This document shows, one piece after another, positions 18,057 to 27,321 of a DNA stretch of 64,000 nucleotides. The stretch comes from Blastocatellia bacterium. GTDB taxonomy: Bacteria; Acidobacteriota; Blastocatellia; HR10; J050. The notes beneath the pieces are model-generated. The model did no database searches and was not told the origin of the DNA. It worked only from the letters and a program-made list of their open reading frames with translations. Made by a program: the position numbers and the translations under genes. The stretch covers positions 1 to 64,000 of the forward strand of contig JALSQX010000010.1 of the NCBI GenBank assembly GCA_026985075.1, in the 5' to 3' direction. Every line of letters starts with the position of its first letter. Position 1 is the stretch's first letter.

Positions 18057-18085
18057 ACATAACCTGACTTCTTTGTCAAGTTTTG
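18057..18085. promoter_or_regulatory. Candidate operator and promoter element of the rrf2-suf operon
   Basis: Plus strand ACATAAC (18057-18063) followed by GACTTCTTTGTC (18066-18077), then CAAG, which on the minus strand gives TTGACA. A matching -10 at standard spacing is not clear (TAATAT lies 22 bases downstream), so the TTGACA may belong to an operator. Confidence 0.35.
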
Positions 18086-18206
18086 CGCAGGGGCCCGGAA
18101 TCGCCCACGCAGGGTTGCGTTTCCGGTCGACGCTGCCTCGTCCCGATCGCCGTGATGGTCGGACGCTCGATGCTGATGAGTGCGCTTCACCAACCGCAAC
18201 TCATGC

Positions 18207-18235
18207 TTGCCCTTATCGTCTCTTTGTCATACAAT
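18207..18235 (+). promoter_or_regulatory. Possible promoter of the coiled-coil/TPR gene
   Basis: TTGCCC (18207-18212), 17-base spacer, TACAAT (18230-18235), about 70 bases before the ATG. Confidence 0.45.
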
Positions 18236-18303
18236 TCTTGCTTGAGTTTTATGGCCTTAACGTGTGGTTGCAAAATATACACGGGTGAGGAGGACAGTCT
18301 ATA

Positions 18304-19656
18304 ATGAAGCGAACGGTTATTTTGATGAGCATGGTCCTGGTCGCCGTCTGGAGCGTGTCTGCGGCAGCCCTGAGCTCGGCACAACAGTCAACGTCACAGC
18401 AACAGTACCCCTGGTCCAGAGAGGAAGTGACCGCCTTCAACGAGTTCTTCAGACAACCGGATGTGGCCAAGAAGATCCAATCGCTCGAGAATTTCGTGGC
18501 CAAGTTTCCCGAGAGCGCTCTGGTGCCCATGGCTCAGCGTTTCCTGGTTTTTCTCTACCTTCAAAAGCCGGATCTCAATAAGGCGTTCGACATCGCCGAG
18601 ACCTACCTTCATTCCACCCACGAGAAATACGCCGAGGCTTTCAAACTTCTCTTCGGGCAACAGATTGAGAAAGCGGGAGGGAAGCTCCCCACGTCCCCCA
18701 TGGAGGATTTCCAGATGCTCGCCACTCTGGCCGAATCGGCCAACCGCGTGGCCCGCAGCGGTAAAACGGATCTGGACGAACAGGCCCTGAGATACACCGA
18801 ACGCGCTCTGGCTATGGCCCAAGCCGGCGACGTTCCTCCGACGATGGGTTCGGCCATTTGGGAGCAAAATAAGAATACGATCATCGCGACGCTCTACCAA
18901 ACGATCGGTCTCATCAAGTTCAATCACCAGGCCTACGATGAGGCGTTAGCGGCGTTGACCAAGGCCGGGGAACTGCAGGGCTCCGACCCCACAACCTTTT
19001 ACCTGCAAGGGGAGGCCCTGCGACTGAGTCAGTATGCCGAACAGCGGAAGAAAATCGAAGAGATGCAGAAGCAATTCAACGACCTCACCGAGCAACTCGG
19101 GCAGTTCAACCAGCAACTGGCCGAGATCAACAAGGAGCTGGAGGATCTGAGCAAGCAGCCTCAAACCCGCAAGGTGAAGGAGCGGATTCAGGAGCTTCAG
19201 CAGCAGGGCGAGGAGATCAACCGAAAGGCGGCCGAACTGCTGGCTCCCTATAAGCTCACGGGGAAGGCGTTGGAGACGCTGGCCTCTGAAGGCGTCCCCC
19301 CAGAGGTCGTGGACAAGCTGCGCACCCTGCAGGATCAGGAATTCTCAATCCGGGATGACTTCCTCGCCGCCGTGAAGGCCACTGTTGAAGAGGAGCAGCT
19401 CAAGCCTTACGAACAGACCGTCTTGAAATACGCCAATCGATTGGAACAATTACAGGAGCAGATGGATGAGCAACGGGCGCGCATCGATCAGATCGTCGAT
19501 CAGATGATCCAGGCCTATGCCCGAGCCGTCGCTCTCTCGGACAAGGTCCCTCAGTTGAAGCAAACGGCGCGCCAGCGTCTGGAGACGTACTGGAAGTATC
19601 GCCATAACAATTCCCTGGAGGGATTGGACGAACTGATCCAGAAGCTGAAAGCATAG
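18304..19656 (+). CDS. Exported TPR-like protein with long coiled coil
   Basis: 450 residues. An N-terminal signal peptide (VILMSMVLVAVWSVSAAALSSAQQ) is followed by helical repeats with TPR-like spacing (PESALVPMAQRFLVFLYLQKPDLNKAFDIAETYLHS; TLYQTIGLIKFNHQAYDEALAALTKAGELQG). From about residue 250 a coiled coil runs (RKKIEEMQKQFNDLTEQLGQ onward), and a second helical part reaches a conserved-looking end RLETYWKYRHNNSLEGLDELIQKL. It is likely a periplasmic or envelope-associated scaffold; no known function can be named. GAGGAGG lies about ten bases before the ATG. It precedes rnc-lepB on the same strand. Confidence 0.7.
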   Translation: MKRTVILMSMVLVAVWSVSAAALSSAQQSTSQQQYPWSREEVTAFNEFFRQPDVAKKIQSLENFVAKFPESALVPMAQRFLVFLYLQKPDLNKAFDIAETYLHSTHEKYAEAFKLLFGQQIEKAGGKLPTSPMEDFQMLATLAESANRVARSGKTDLDEQALRYTERALAMAQAGDVPPTMGSAIWEQNKNTIIATLYQTIGLIKFNHQAYDEALAALTKAGELQGSDPTTFYLQGEALRLSQYAEQRKKIEEMQKQFNDLTEQLGQFNQQLAEINKELEDLSKQPQTRKVKERIQELQQQGEEINRKAAELLAPYKLTGKALETLASEGVPPEVVDKLRTLQDQEFSIRDDFLAAVKATVEEEQLKPYEQTVLKYANRLEQLQEQMDEQRARIDQIVDQMIQAYARAVALSDKVPQLKQTARQRLETYWKYRHNNSLEGLDELIQKLKA

Positions 19657-19752
19657 GCCGCGACCCGCCGATAGACCGGGGCGAGCGGTGGCGATCACGC
19701 GCTCCGGGTGAGATGGGATGGACCATCGGCGTCGATCGAGACGGAGAATGGG

Positions 19753-20541
19753 ATGAATGGGCCGCTCCCGTCCGATGATGTGCAGATGAGGCAAGAACAT
19801 TCGGAGAAGCTCCAACACCTGGAAACCCTGATCGGGTATCGATTCACCGATCGACGCCTGCTGGAGCGGGCGTTGACCCACCGCTCGTTCGCCTCCGAGA
19901 GGGCCCACCGCACTGTGCGCCACAATGAGGCGTTGGAGTTCCTCGGCGATGCCGTTCTGGGATTCCTGGTGAGCGACTGGCTTCTGGAACGGTATCCCGA
20001 ACTCTCCGAGGGGAAGCTCTCCAAACTGAAGGCCTATCTGGTCAGTGCGAGGAATCTGGAGGTGCACGCCCAACGGCTTCGCCTGGGCGAGTTCTTGCGC
20101 CTCAATCGTGGCGAGGAGAAAACCGGAGGGCGGACGAAACGCACGCTCCTGGTCGATGCCTTCGAGGCGCTGGTGGCGGCCATCTATCTGGATGGGGGCA
20201 TTGAGGCGGCGAAGCAATTCTTACGAGAGCAATTCGCTCAAGTGATGGACGACCTCGACCCCGATCGAACCGAATTCATGGACTACAAGACGACCCTTCA
20301 GGAGCGACTCCAGGCCCAGGGCTCGCCCCCCCCGGTCTATGAAGTCATCGATGAACGAGGCCCGGCTCACGATCGCATCTTTCACGTGCGGGTCAAGGCC
20401 GATGGGCAAGTGATCGCCTTCGGGCAGGGTCGCACGATCAAAGCGGCTCATCAGTCGGCCGCCCGGATCGCCTTGGAGAAGCTGGATCGCCGGGCGAAAG
20501 CCACCGCGTCCAAGCCGGAGTTGGAGCACCAGACACGATGA
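19753..20541 (+). CDS. rnc: Ribonuclease III
   Basis: 262 residues. It cuts double-stranded RNA in rRNA and mRNA processing. The catalytic domain has NEALEFLGDAVLGFLVSDWL, the family signature with the acidic residues, and TLLVDAFEALVAAIYLDGG as the second metal-ligand helix; the C-terminal dsRNA-binding domain begins at DYKTTLQERLQAQGSPPPVYEV and ends with GRTIKAAHQSAARIALEKL. The start at 19753 has GGAG five bases upstream and gives a length close to the family norm; ATG at 19708 and 19786 are alternatives. It overlaps lepB by four bases (ATGA), so the two are translationally coupled. Confidence 0.95.
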   Translation: MNGPLPSDDVQMRQEHSEKLQHLETLIGYRFTDRRLLERALTHRSFASERAHRTVRHNEALEFLGDAVLGFLVSDWLLERYPELSEGKLSKLKAYLVSARNLEVHAQRLRLGEFLRLNRGEEKTGGRTKRTLLVDAFEALVAAIYLDGGIEAAKQFLREQFAQVMDDLDPDRTEFMDYKTTLQERLQAQGSPPPVYEVIDERGPAHDRIFHVRVKADGQVIAFGQGRTIKAAHQSAARIALEKLDRRAKATASKPELEHQTR

Positions 20542-21365
20542 CGGATCGTGATCCCTCAACATCCATCGACGTCCAGGTCACCGGTTACGAAGAGGCGGGT
20601 TCCTCTCCGGGAACGACCCATCGGGTATCCACTGTTCGCGAGTACTTCGAATCGGCTGTGGTCACGGTGATTATGGCGCTATTCGGGATGACGTTCATCG
20701 TCCAGGCGGTGAAGGTGCCCACCGGGTCCATGGAAAACAGCATTCTCATTGGCGACCATTTCCTGGTCAATAAGTTCATCTTCAACGAGACCCACACCTG
20801 GTTGGATCGACTCCTCCCAGTGAGAAGCGTGCGCCGAGGAGATGTCGTGGTGTTCAAATATCCCGAGGACCCACAGACCAATTACGTCAAACGAGTCATT
20901 GGATTGCCCGGCGAGACGATCGAAGTTCGTGGCACGCGCGTGTTCATCAATGGGAAAGAACTTCCCGAACATCGCGTGTTCGTCAAGTCTCCGGCCTATG
21001 ATGCCCAAGACTCCTCGCTGCAAATCGTCGCCGAGGAACCGGGACCGGAAAATGCCGCCTACACCGTCTTCTGGGAATACTCGGATCAGGACGACTGGTT
21101 TCGCTCTTCATTCCACTCCGGACGCTACGCCGTCAACGAGCCCTATACGATCCCCGAGAAGGCCTACTTCGTGATGGGAGACAACCGCGACGATAGCCAG
21201 GACAGCCGCTACTGGGGGACGGTTCCTCGGGACTATATTGTCGGACGCGCGCTCATCGTCTACTGGTCGTTCGACGAGCGCGCCGCCCAGCACAACGGCA
21301 AGAACTGGTTCGCCGATATGATCCGTTACACCCGTTGGCGCCGGACGGGCACGCTCATTCGCTGA
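20538..21365 (+). CDS. lepB: Signal peptidase I
   Basis: 275 residues. It removes signal peptides at the periplasmic face of the inner membrane. One N-terminal membrane helix (about 41-60) precedes the catalytic serine S64 in PTGSMENSIL and the general-base lysine K118 in NYVKRVIGLPGE; the GDNRDDSQDSRYWG box near the C-terminus is the third signature. An insert between the lysine box and GDNRD is within the family's range. It is coupled to rnc by an ATGA overlap; the rnc-lepB pairing is common in bacteria. Confidence 0.96.
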   Translation: MTDRDPSTSIDVQVTGYEEAGSSPGTTHRVSTVREYFESAVVTVIMALFGMTFIVQAVKVPTGSMENSILIGDHFLVNKFIFNETHTWLDRLLPVRSVRRGDVVVFKYPEDPQTNYVKRVIGLPGETIEVRGTRVFINGKELPEHRVFVKSPAYDAQDSSLQIVAEEPGPENAAYTVFWEYSDQDDWFRSSFHSGRYAVNEPYTIPEKAYFVMGDNRDDSQDSRYWGTVPRDYIVGRALIVYWSFDERAAQHNGKNWFADMIRYTRWRRTGTLIR

Positions 21366-21746
21366 TCCCCACGTTGGCGCTACAGAGCCCTGCACGCGGC
21401 CCCACCGCTGTTCACCCTCAACATCTAGAGACCGGACAAAACCGGCGCTCCTCGCCATCATGCGGCCCTGTGCGCGCTGATGCCATTATCAATGGGGCGT
21501 CCTATGAGACTCGGTCGAGCCCACTCGTCCCGGACCGGTGGGGATGGGGAGTCGATATCATCGGGATGTGGACCTCGGGTTGAGTGACGCTCGCTTCTGG
21601 CTCGGCGCTTCACGTCTTCAACACCCATTCACAGAGCAGCGAGGGCGGCCCGAAGAACACGAGGTCAGCGCCCCGCGTTTTTAACAAATCATTGACAGAG
21701 CCCCTCCTATGACATAGAATGCTCAGGGAATGTAGATAAGGTACTC
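21366..21746 (+). promoter_or_regulatory. Gene-free region with the promoter of the outer-membrane gene
   Basis: TTGACA (21692-21697), 17-base spacer, TAGAAT (21715-21720): a near-consensus sigma-70 promoter starting transcription about 20 bases before the ATG at 21747. No terminator with a T-run was found after lepB, and the remaining bases show nothing recognisable. Confidence 0.7.
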
Positions 21747-22616
21747 ATGCGTTTCATCGATGCCGACAGCGTCATAAGGTGGGGTTTCGTCCTGTGCGCG
21801 TTTTTCATCTCGCCCCTGTTGGCTCAGGCTCAACAACGCCCTCTCCTGACCGAGGAAGTGGACATCATTCGCCCGGGGACCATTCGCCTGGAGGTGGGAT
21901 TCGAATTTTTGCAAGATCAGCGATTCGCACTCTCGGGATTGCGCGGGGATCCGACGGCCATTGGGGTTGTCGGCATCACCGTAGGATTGGCGCCCAACGT
22001 CGAGTTTCAAATTCAAGGGACGGTTCAGAACTTCCTCAGCATTGATCAACGCGGACCGAGTGCGATTCCCCTGAAATTACCGCGGGCTAATAGCACCAAT
22101 GATGTTGGTGATTTCACGCTGTCGGCAAAGTTCCTGTTGCGGCGCGAGAGCGAGCGCGCCCCGGCCATCGGCTTTCGGCTCGGCGTCCAGCTTCCCAATA
22201 CGGATCAATCGCGGGGATTAGGGACCAACCAGACGAATTTCCTGGGCACGATCCTGATGGGCAAGCATCTTGGCCGGCTGCATCTATGGGGGAACATTGG
22301 TTTGGGCATCTTTTCAGCCCCGGTGGAACCGTTCGCCCAGAATGACATGTTGCTCTATGGGCTTGCTGGTCTCTATCGCATCAACGATCAACTCAACCTG
22401 GTCGGCGAAATCAACGGCCGCGCCAATACGCGATCGGGTCCGGCCCCGTTGGGCACAGAATCCCAAGGCCAGGTGCGCCTGGGAGTTCAGTTCCGAGCGG
22501 GAGGGCTGTGGTGGGATGTGGCGGGCATGAAAGGGCTCACCGATCACAGCCCGGATAGTGGCGTGACGTTTGGTGTGAGATACGAGTTCCAGGCATTTCA
22601 TCCAGTAGACCGATGA
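21747..22616 (+). CDS. Outer-membrane beta-barrel protein
   Basis: 289 residues. A signal peptide (WGFVLCAFFISPLLAQAQQ) is followed by alternating hydrophobic strands typical of a porin-like barrel: TIRLEVGFEFLQDQRF, GVVGITVGLAPNVEFQIQGTV, DFTLSAKFLLRRE, AIGFRLGVQLPN, LHLWGNIGLGIF, LYGLAGLYRINDQLNLVGEINGR, GQVRLGVQFRAGGLWWDVAGMKGL, and it ends in VTFGVRYEFQ. It looks like the 'MetA pathway of phenol degradation' / transporter-like barrel group, but the substrate is unknown. It has its own strong promoter and very short leader with a weak AAGG site. Confidence 0.65.
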   Translation: MRFIDADSVIRWGFVLCAFFISPLLAQAQQRPLLTEEVDIIRPGTIRLEVGFEFLQDQRFALSGLRGDPTAIGVVGITVGLAPNVEFQIQGTVQNFLSIDQRGPSAIPLKLPRANSTNDVGDFTLSAKFLLRRESERAPAIGFRLGVQLPNTDQSRGLGTNQTNFLGTILMGKHLGRLHLWGNIGLGIFSAPVEPFAQNDMLLYGLAGLYRINDQLNLVGEINGRANTRSGPAPLGTESQGQVRLGVQFRAGGLWWDVAGMKGLTDHSPDSGVTFGVRYEFQAFHPVDR

Positions 22617-22833
22617 AGGGGGTAGCCACATGTGCGGTGTTCGCCTGGCGGGGAGAAGTGTCAGTGTCCTATTGGCATCTGACAACGCGCCGTCTCCCCT
22701 GTATACGATGGCCAACGGGTCGGATTCTTCGGCGGCCAGAGGATGATTGGGGAGGGGCCATCGCGGGCCCAGGGAGCGGCCGTCAGGGCTCCCATCGTGC
22801 CACTGATGACCCACGATCTCGCGGGAGAGGGAT

Positions 22834-23217
22834 GTGCGTCCAATGATCGGTTCATCTTCGGTCGGGCCATCCTCGCCGAGGCGAGCGAGAAAGAGAGCGT
22901 CACCTCGAGCGGGGCGCTGGTTGTTGCTCTTTCTGGTGCCCGGCTTGTTGTGCATCACCGTTTTGGTCCAGACCATCCGCGAGCGAAAAGCGGCTCAGGC
23001 TGCCTACCGGGCGGCAGAAAGGACGGTGAAGCAACTGGAGTTGGAGAATCAACGGCTTCGCGAGGAGATCGAAGCGCTCCAGCACGATCCTCAGCTCATC
23101 GAGCGCATTGCGCGCGAAGAGTTGAACATGGTGCGGCCGGATGAACTGGTCCTCTCCTTCCCTCAAAATGCCGAACGAGAGGGGAAGACTCCACCTCCTA
23201 AAGAAAAGCCGAAGTAA
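22834..23217 (+). CDS. FtsB/DivIC-like septum formation initiator
   Basis: 127 residues. A basic N-terminus precedes one membrane helix (about 28-46, WLLLFLVPGLLCITVLVQTI) and a periplasmic coiled coil (AERTVKQLELENQRLREEIEALQHDPQLIERIAREELNMVRPDELVLSF). The sequence E-x-L-R-x-E-I-x-x-L-x-x-D-P-x-x-I-E-x-I-A-R-E-E-L-x-M is the FtsB/DivIC signature; these proteins join FtsL and FtsQ in the divisome. The frame opens with GTG at 22834 after GGGAGAGGG; ATG at 22843 is a possible alternative. No ftsL or ftsQ lies nearby. Confidence 0.85.
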   Translation: MRPMIGSSSVGPSSPRRARKRASPRAGRWLLLFLVPGLLCITVLVQTIRERKAAQAAYRAAERTVKQLELENQRLREEIEALQHDPQLIERIAREELNMVRPDELVLSFPQNAEREGKTPPPKEKPK

Positions 23218-23443
23218 TCCCCAGACGGAGATTCAGCATCCTTATTGACGCTGAGGCATGGCTCATGGGGTATCCATCCGCCACCGATGAACATGGACCC
23301 ACAGAGGCTGCCACGGGTGTTCCCCTTCGGCGCCCTTTGTGGATATTCTGGACAGAATTCCCCAGGTGCTCATGCACGTTCCCATCGATAAAAGCAACCG
23401 AGCGCGACCTGGTCGCGTATGTCACTTTCCCTGAGGAGGAACT

Positions 23444-24697
23444 ATGAGCCAAGAGAACCTCAATCCCTTCCATATCGCCCAGACGCAATTCGATCGGGCG
23501 GCCGATATTCTTCGGTTGGAAGACGGGATGCGCGAGTTATTGAAGCATCCCAAGCGCCAGATGATCGTCTCTATCCCGGTGAAGATGGATGATGGCTCCT
23601 TAGCCGTATTCGAGGGATATCGCGTCCAGCATAACATCGCCCGAGGCCCGGCCAAAGGGGGGATTCGTTACCATCCCGACGTCACCTTGGACGAGGTCAA
23701 AGCGTTAGCCGCCTGGATGACCTGGAAGTGCGCCACGGTGAACCTCCCCTATGGGGGAGGCAAAGGCGGCGTGCGCGTCAACCCCAAGACCTTATCGCCC
23801 ACCGAGCTGGAACGGCTGACTCGACGATATGCCACTGAAATCGCCCCTATTATCGGTCCGGATCGGGATATTCCGGCGCCGGATGTGTACACCGACGCCC
23901 AGACCATGGCCTGGATCATGGACACCATGAGTATGTTCAAAGGCCACACAGAGTTGGGCGTGGTCACCGGGAAGCCGGTAGAGCTGGGGGGCTCGCGCGG
24001 GCGTCGAGAGGCGACGGCCCGAGGGTGCCAGTTCACCATCCGCGAAGCCTGTCGCATCAAAGGACTCACCTTGGATGAGGCGCGGGTCGTCGTTCAAGGA
24101 TATGGCAACGCGGGCAGCGCGGTCGCTCGTCTCCTGCATGAAGACGGCGCGCGCCTCATCGCCGTCTCCGATTCTCAAGGAGGCGTTTATAACCCTCGGG
24201 GCCTCGATCCCCTGGCCGTCCTCGCCGTGAAGAGAGAAACGGGGAGCGTGGTGAACTTCTCCGAGGCTGAGCCCATCTCCAATGAGGAATTGCTGGAGCT
24301 GGAGTGCGACATCCTCATCCCGGCGGCATTGGAGAATCAGATCACGCTTCAGAATGCCGATCGCATCAAAGCCCGCATCATTGCGGAAGCCGCCAACGGA
24401 CCCACGACGCCGGGAGCCGATCGCATTCTCTTCGATAAGGGGATCTTCGTCATTCCCGACATCTTGGCCAATGCTGGGGGCGTCACCGTCTCGTATTTTG
24501 AGTGGGTGCAGGATCTTTATGGCTTCTTCTGGGATGAGGCGGAGGTCAACGCCCGATTGGAACAGATCATGACGCGGGCCTTCGCCGACGTCTACCGGGA
24601 GGCCGAGAAACACCGGGTGGACATGAGAACGGGAGCTTATGTCCTCGCCGTGGCACGCGTCGCTGAGGCCACGCGGGTGCGGGGCATTTTCCCATGA
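23444..24697 (+). CDS. gdhA: Glutamate dehydrogenase (Glu/Leu/Phe/Val family)
   Basis: 417 residues. It interconverts glutamate and 2-oxoglutarate plus ammonia. The catalytic half shows GPAKGGIRYHPDVTLDEVKALAAWMTWKCATVNLPYGGGKGG, with the substrate lysines, and DRDIPAPDVYTD, with the catalytic aspartate; the Rossmann half shows VVVQGYGNAGSAVARLL and later AEAANGPTTPGAD. The length is that of the hexameric bacterial/archaeal type. A strong GAGGAGG site precedes the ATG. No neighbour is clearly linked to nitrogen use, so it is probably a single-gene unit. Confidence 0.95.
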   Translation: MSQENLNPFHIAQTQFDRAADILRLEDGMRELLKHPKRQMIVSIPVKMDDGSLAVFEGYRVQHNIARGPAKGGIRYHPDVTLDEVKALAAWMTWKCATVNLPYGGGKGGVRVNPKTLSPTELERLTRRYATEIAPIIGPDRDIPAPDVYTDAQTMAWIMDTMSMFKGHTELGVVTGKPVELGGSRGRREATARGCQFTIREACRIKGLTLDEARVVVQGYGNAGSAVARLLHEDGARLIAVSDSQGGVYNPRGLDPLAVLAVKRETGSVVNFSEAEPISNEELLELECDILIPAALENQITLQNADRIKARIIAEAANGPTTPGADRILFDKGIFVIPDILANAGGVTVSYFEWVQDLYGFFWDEAEVNARLEQIMTRAFADVYREAEKHRVDMRTGAYVLAVARVAEATRVRGIFP

Positions 24698-24853
24698 GGC
24701 CGCGGCTTGATTCGGGCATACACCGCGAACCCCACTGATGAATGACGTGGCCACTTCCTTGCCAGCATCGAGAGGCCACATCGGCGAGGAGCGCCACGGC
24801 GAGAGGGGGTTTTCTGCCGCGATCTTCCCATCTCTGGTGCGCGGCGAGGGTGT

Positions 24854-24882
24854 TTGACACCGAACGGGGTTGAGGTTATGCT
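24854..24882 (+). promoter_or_regulatory. Sigma-70 promoter of the exporter adaptor-ATPase pair
   Basis: TTGACA (24854-24859), 17-base spacer, TATGCT (24877-24882); start about 60 bases before the adaptor ATG at 24952. Confidence 0.65.
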
Positions 24883-24951
24883 AGTTGTTTGTTGAAACAA
24901 AAGGACTTCGGCAACGTATTGATAGATTGAGATGCGTATTCTGGTGAGCTT

Positions 24952-26391
24952 ATGGCAGTGACACGAAAGAAGAAAATCCTTTTGATCGTGGGCATCTTAC
25001 TCCTGCTGGGGGTTGTCGTGGGACTCAGCGTGACCCGGAGTGGACGTGATGTTCCCACCGTGGAAGTCGAAACGGTGAAGCGTCGGCCACTGCTGGAAGC
25101 CCGGGTCACGGCCAACGGCGAGATTCGCCCGCTCAATTTCTATGAACTCACCTCGGAAGTCGCCGGACGGGTCATCGAGATCTATGTTCGGGAAGGCGAT
25201 GTGGTCAAAAAAGGACAACCGCTGTTGAAGGTAGATCCCACTCAGATCGAGGCCAATCTGTCCCGGGACATGGCCACGCTGCGGGCGGCCCAGGCGGAAA
25301 AAGAGAATGCCGAGGTTCAACTGCGCGCAGCGCTGAACAATATCTCCAACGTCGAGGCGATGCTCGCCTCGGCGCGCTACGATCTGGAGCGATCGAAAGC
25401 CGATTTCACGCTGGCCAGGCAGGACTATGAGCGGTCCCAAAAGCTGGTCGAAGAAGAGGTCATCTCCAAAGCCGAATTCGATGCTGCCGAGAGTCGATTT
25501 CGCGCCGCCCAGGCGCTGGTTCGGGCTCAGGAATCCCGCGTTCAACAACTGGAAGCCCAGTTGAGAGAAGCCAAAATCCGGGTCGAAGCGGCTCGCGCCG
25601 CGGTCAGGAGCGCCGATGCGCGCATCGCTCAGGCTCAGGCCAGCTTGCGCGCCACCCAGGATCAATTCTCCAAGACGATCCAGAAAGCCCCCATCGACGG
25701 CGTCATCGCCAGCCTTCCCATTCGCGTGGGCCAGTACGCTCTGACCACTTTTCAGACGACGCCCCTGCTGACCATCGCCGACATGTCAGAGATTCGCGTC
25801 GAGGTACAGGTCGATGAGACGGATGTGACCAGCGTGCATCCCGGCCAGAAAGCCACGATCAAGGTTGACGCCCTGGGCGACAAAGAACTCGCCGGAGTGG
25901 TCAAAGAAGTGGGGCAAGCGCCCATCACTCAAGGGCCGGGAGGGCTGAGCTCTCTCTCCACAACCTCCCAAGAGGCGAAGGACTTCAAAGTGGTCATCAG
26001 TCTGGTCGATTTAACCGACGAGGTCCGCAACGCGCTGCGACCGGGGATGTCGGCCACGGCGACCATTACCACCGACGTCCGGCACAATGTGATCGCCATC
26101 CCGGTTCAGGCCATTGTCGAGCGGGAAGTGCCCAGCCCCTCGAAACCGACGGCGGAGACGGCGGCGACCACCGAATCCGAGAGCAAGAAAGAGGTCCAGG
26201 GCGTGTTCGTCGTAGAGGGAAATCGCGCTCGATTCCGCCCCGTCCAGACGGGCATCTTCGGGGAAACCGATATCGAAATCGTAGATGGCCTGAAGGAAGG
26301 AGAACTCATCGTCGTTGGACCATATCGAGAGTTGCGCAACCTCAAAGACAATACGATCGTCAAAACGGAAAAGAGCATCACGACGCGATAA
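24952..26391 (+). CDS. Periplasmic adaptor (HlyD/MacA-like membrane fusion protein)
   Basis: 479 residues. An N-terminal membrane anchor ([21 protein letters not shown]) leads to the biotinyl/lipoyl-like half-motif [50 protein letters not shown], a long helical hairpin (about 95-235) and the second half ([30 protein letters not shown]), followed by beta-barrel and membrane-proximal domains. Such proteins link an inner-membrane ABC or RND pump to an outer-membrane channel. The ATPase gene follows at 26414 (MacAB-like order), but no permease gene follows, so the pump is incomplete within this window. Confidence 0.9.
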   Translation: MAVTRKKKILLIVGILLLLGVVVGLSVTRSGRDVPTVEVETVKRRPLLEARVTANGEIRPLNFYELTSEVAGRVIEIYVREGDVVKKGQPLLKVDPTQIEANLSRDMATLRAAQAEKENAEVQLRAALNNISNVEAMLASARYDLERSKADFTLARQDYERSQKLVEEEVISKAEFDAAESRFRAAQALVRAQESRVQQLEAQLREAKIRVEAARAAVRSADARIAQAQASLRATQDQFSKTIQKAPIDGVIASLPIRVGQYALTTFQTTPLLTIADMSEIRVEVQVDETDVTSVHPGQKATIKVDALGDKELAGVVKEVGQAPITQGPGGLSSLSTTSQEAKDFKVVISLVDLTDEVRNALRPGMSATATITTDVRHNVIAIPVQAIVEREVPSPSKPTAETAATTESESKKEVQGVFVVEGNRARFRPVQTGIFGETDIEIVDGLKEGELIVVGPYRELRNLKDNTIVKTEKSITTR

Positions 26392-26413
26392 ACTTCATGA
26401 GACGAGGGAGACG

Positions 26414-27169
26414 ATGTCGGAGATTCTCACTCACGCCGTACCGGAGCAGGAAGCACAACATCGGCTGACGCGAACCCCTCCACCGGATGGCCTCATTCAC
26501 ATGGAGGGTGTGTGGCGCACCTATCAGATGGGCGAGCAAGTTCTCGTCCACGCCTTGAGAGGAATCGACCTCACCATCAAACCGGGTGAGTATGTGGCCA
26601 TCATCGGGCCGTCGGGATCGGGCAAGTCGACGCTCATGAACTTGATCGGCTGTCTGGACACGCCGACAAAAGGGCGATACTGGCTCAAGGGGAAACTGGT
26701 CAGCGAGATGGACGATGATGAGCTCGCGTACATTCGGAATCAAGAGATCGGTTTCGTCTTCCAGCTTTTCAATCTTCTGCCGCGCGCCACGGCCCTGCAT
26801 AATGTGGAGCTGCCTCTGATTTACGCTGGCGTCCCCGCCGAGGAACGGCTCGAGCGGGCTCGTCGCGCGCTGGAGATCGTCGATCTGGCCGATCGCATGT
26901 ACCACCGACCCAACGAACTCTCCGGCGGACAGCGCCAGCGCGTGGCCATCGCCCGGGCCCTGGTGAACAACCCGTCCATCCTGCTCGCCGATGAGCCCAC
27001 CGGAGCGCTCGACACCAAGACGGGAGCCGAGATCATGAGTCTCTTCGATCAGCTCAACGAACAAGGGAATACGATCATCATCGTGACCCACGAACCGGCG
27101 ATCGCCGCGCATGCCCGTCGCATCATTCACCTTCGAGACGGGCAGATCGAGCGCGAAGAGTATCAGTGA
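26414..27169 (+). CDS. ABC transporter ATPase (LolD/MacB-ATPase type)
   Basis: 251 residues. Walker [11 protein letters not shown]-loop [18 protein letters not shown], signature [15 protein letters not shown], Walker [17 protein letters not shown] and H-loop [20 protein letters not shown] define a LolD/MacB-type ATPase, the class that works with FtsX-like permeases. The start at 26414 has GAGGGAG five bases upstream and lies 22 bases after the adaptor stop, so the two are cotranscribed. The partner permease with an FtsX/MacB fold is not in the downstream gene, which is ftsH. Confidence 0.95.
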   Translation: MSEILTHAVPEQEAQHRLTRTPPPDGLIHMEGVWRTYQMGEQVLVHALRGIDLTIKPGEYVAIIGPSGSGKSTLMNLIGCLDTPTKGRYWLKGKLVSEMDDDELAYIRNQEIGFVFQLFNLLPRATALHNVELPLIYAGVPAEERLERARRALEIVDLADRMYHRPNELSGGQRQRVAIARALVNNPSILLADEPTGALDTKTGAEIMSLFDQLNEQGNTIIIVTHEPAIAAHARRIIHLRDGQIEREEYQ

Positions 27170-27260
27170 AGAGATCGTCTCTCCCTTCTCGTCCCCAGCG
27201 AAATCCTCTCGGCGTCCCTCCGCACGAAATGCACTCTACCAGAGACGAGAACGGCGAGCT

Positions 27261-27290
27261 TTGAATAAATCCGGCCGATTGTGGTAAACT
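27261..27290 (+). promoter_or_regulatory. Sigma-70 promoter of ftsH
   Basis: TTGAAT (27261-27266), 18-base spacer, TAAACT (27285-27290), about 30 bases before the ftsH start codon. Confidence 0.55.
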
Positions 27291-27321
27291 AAGATTCTGA
27301 CCATTGAGGAGGAAGGCAGCG

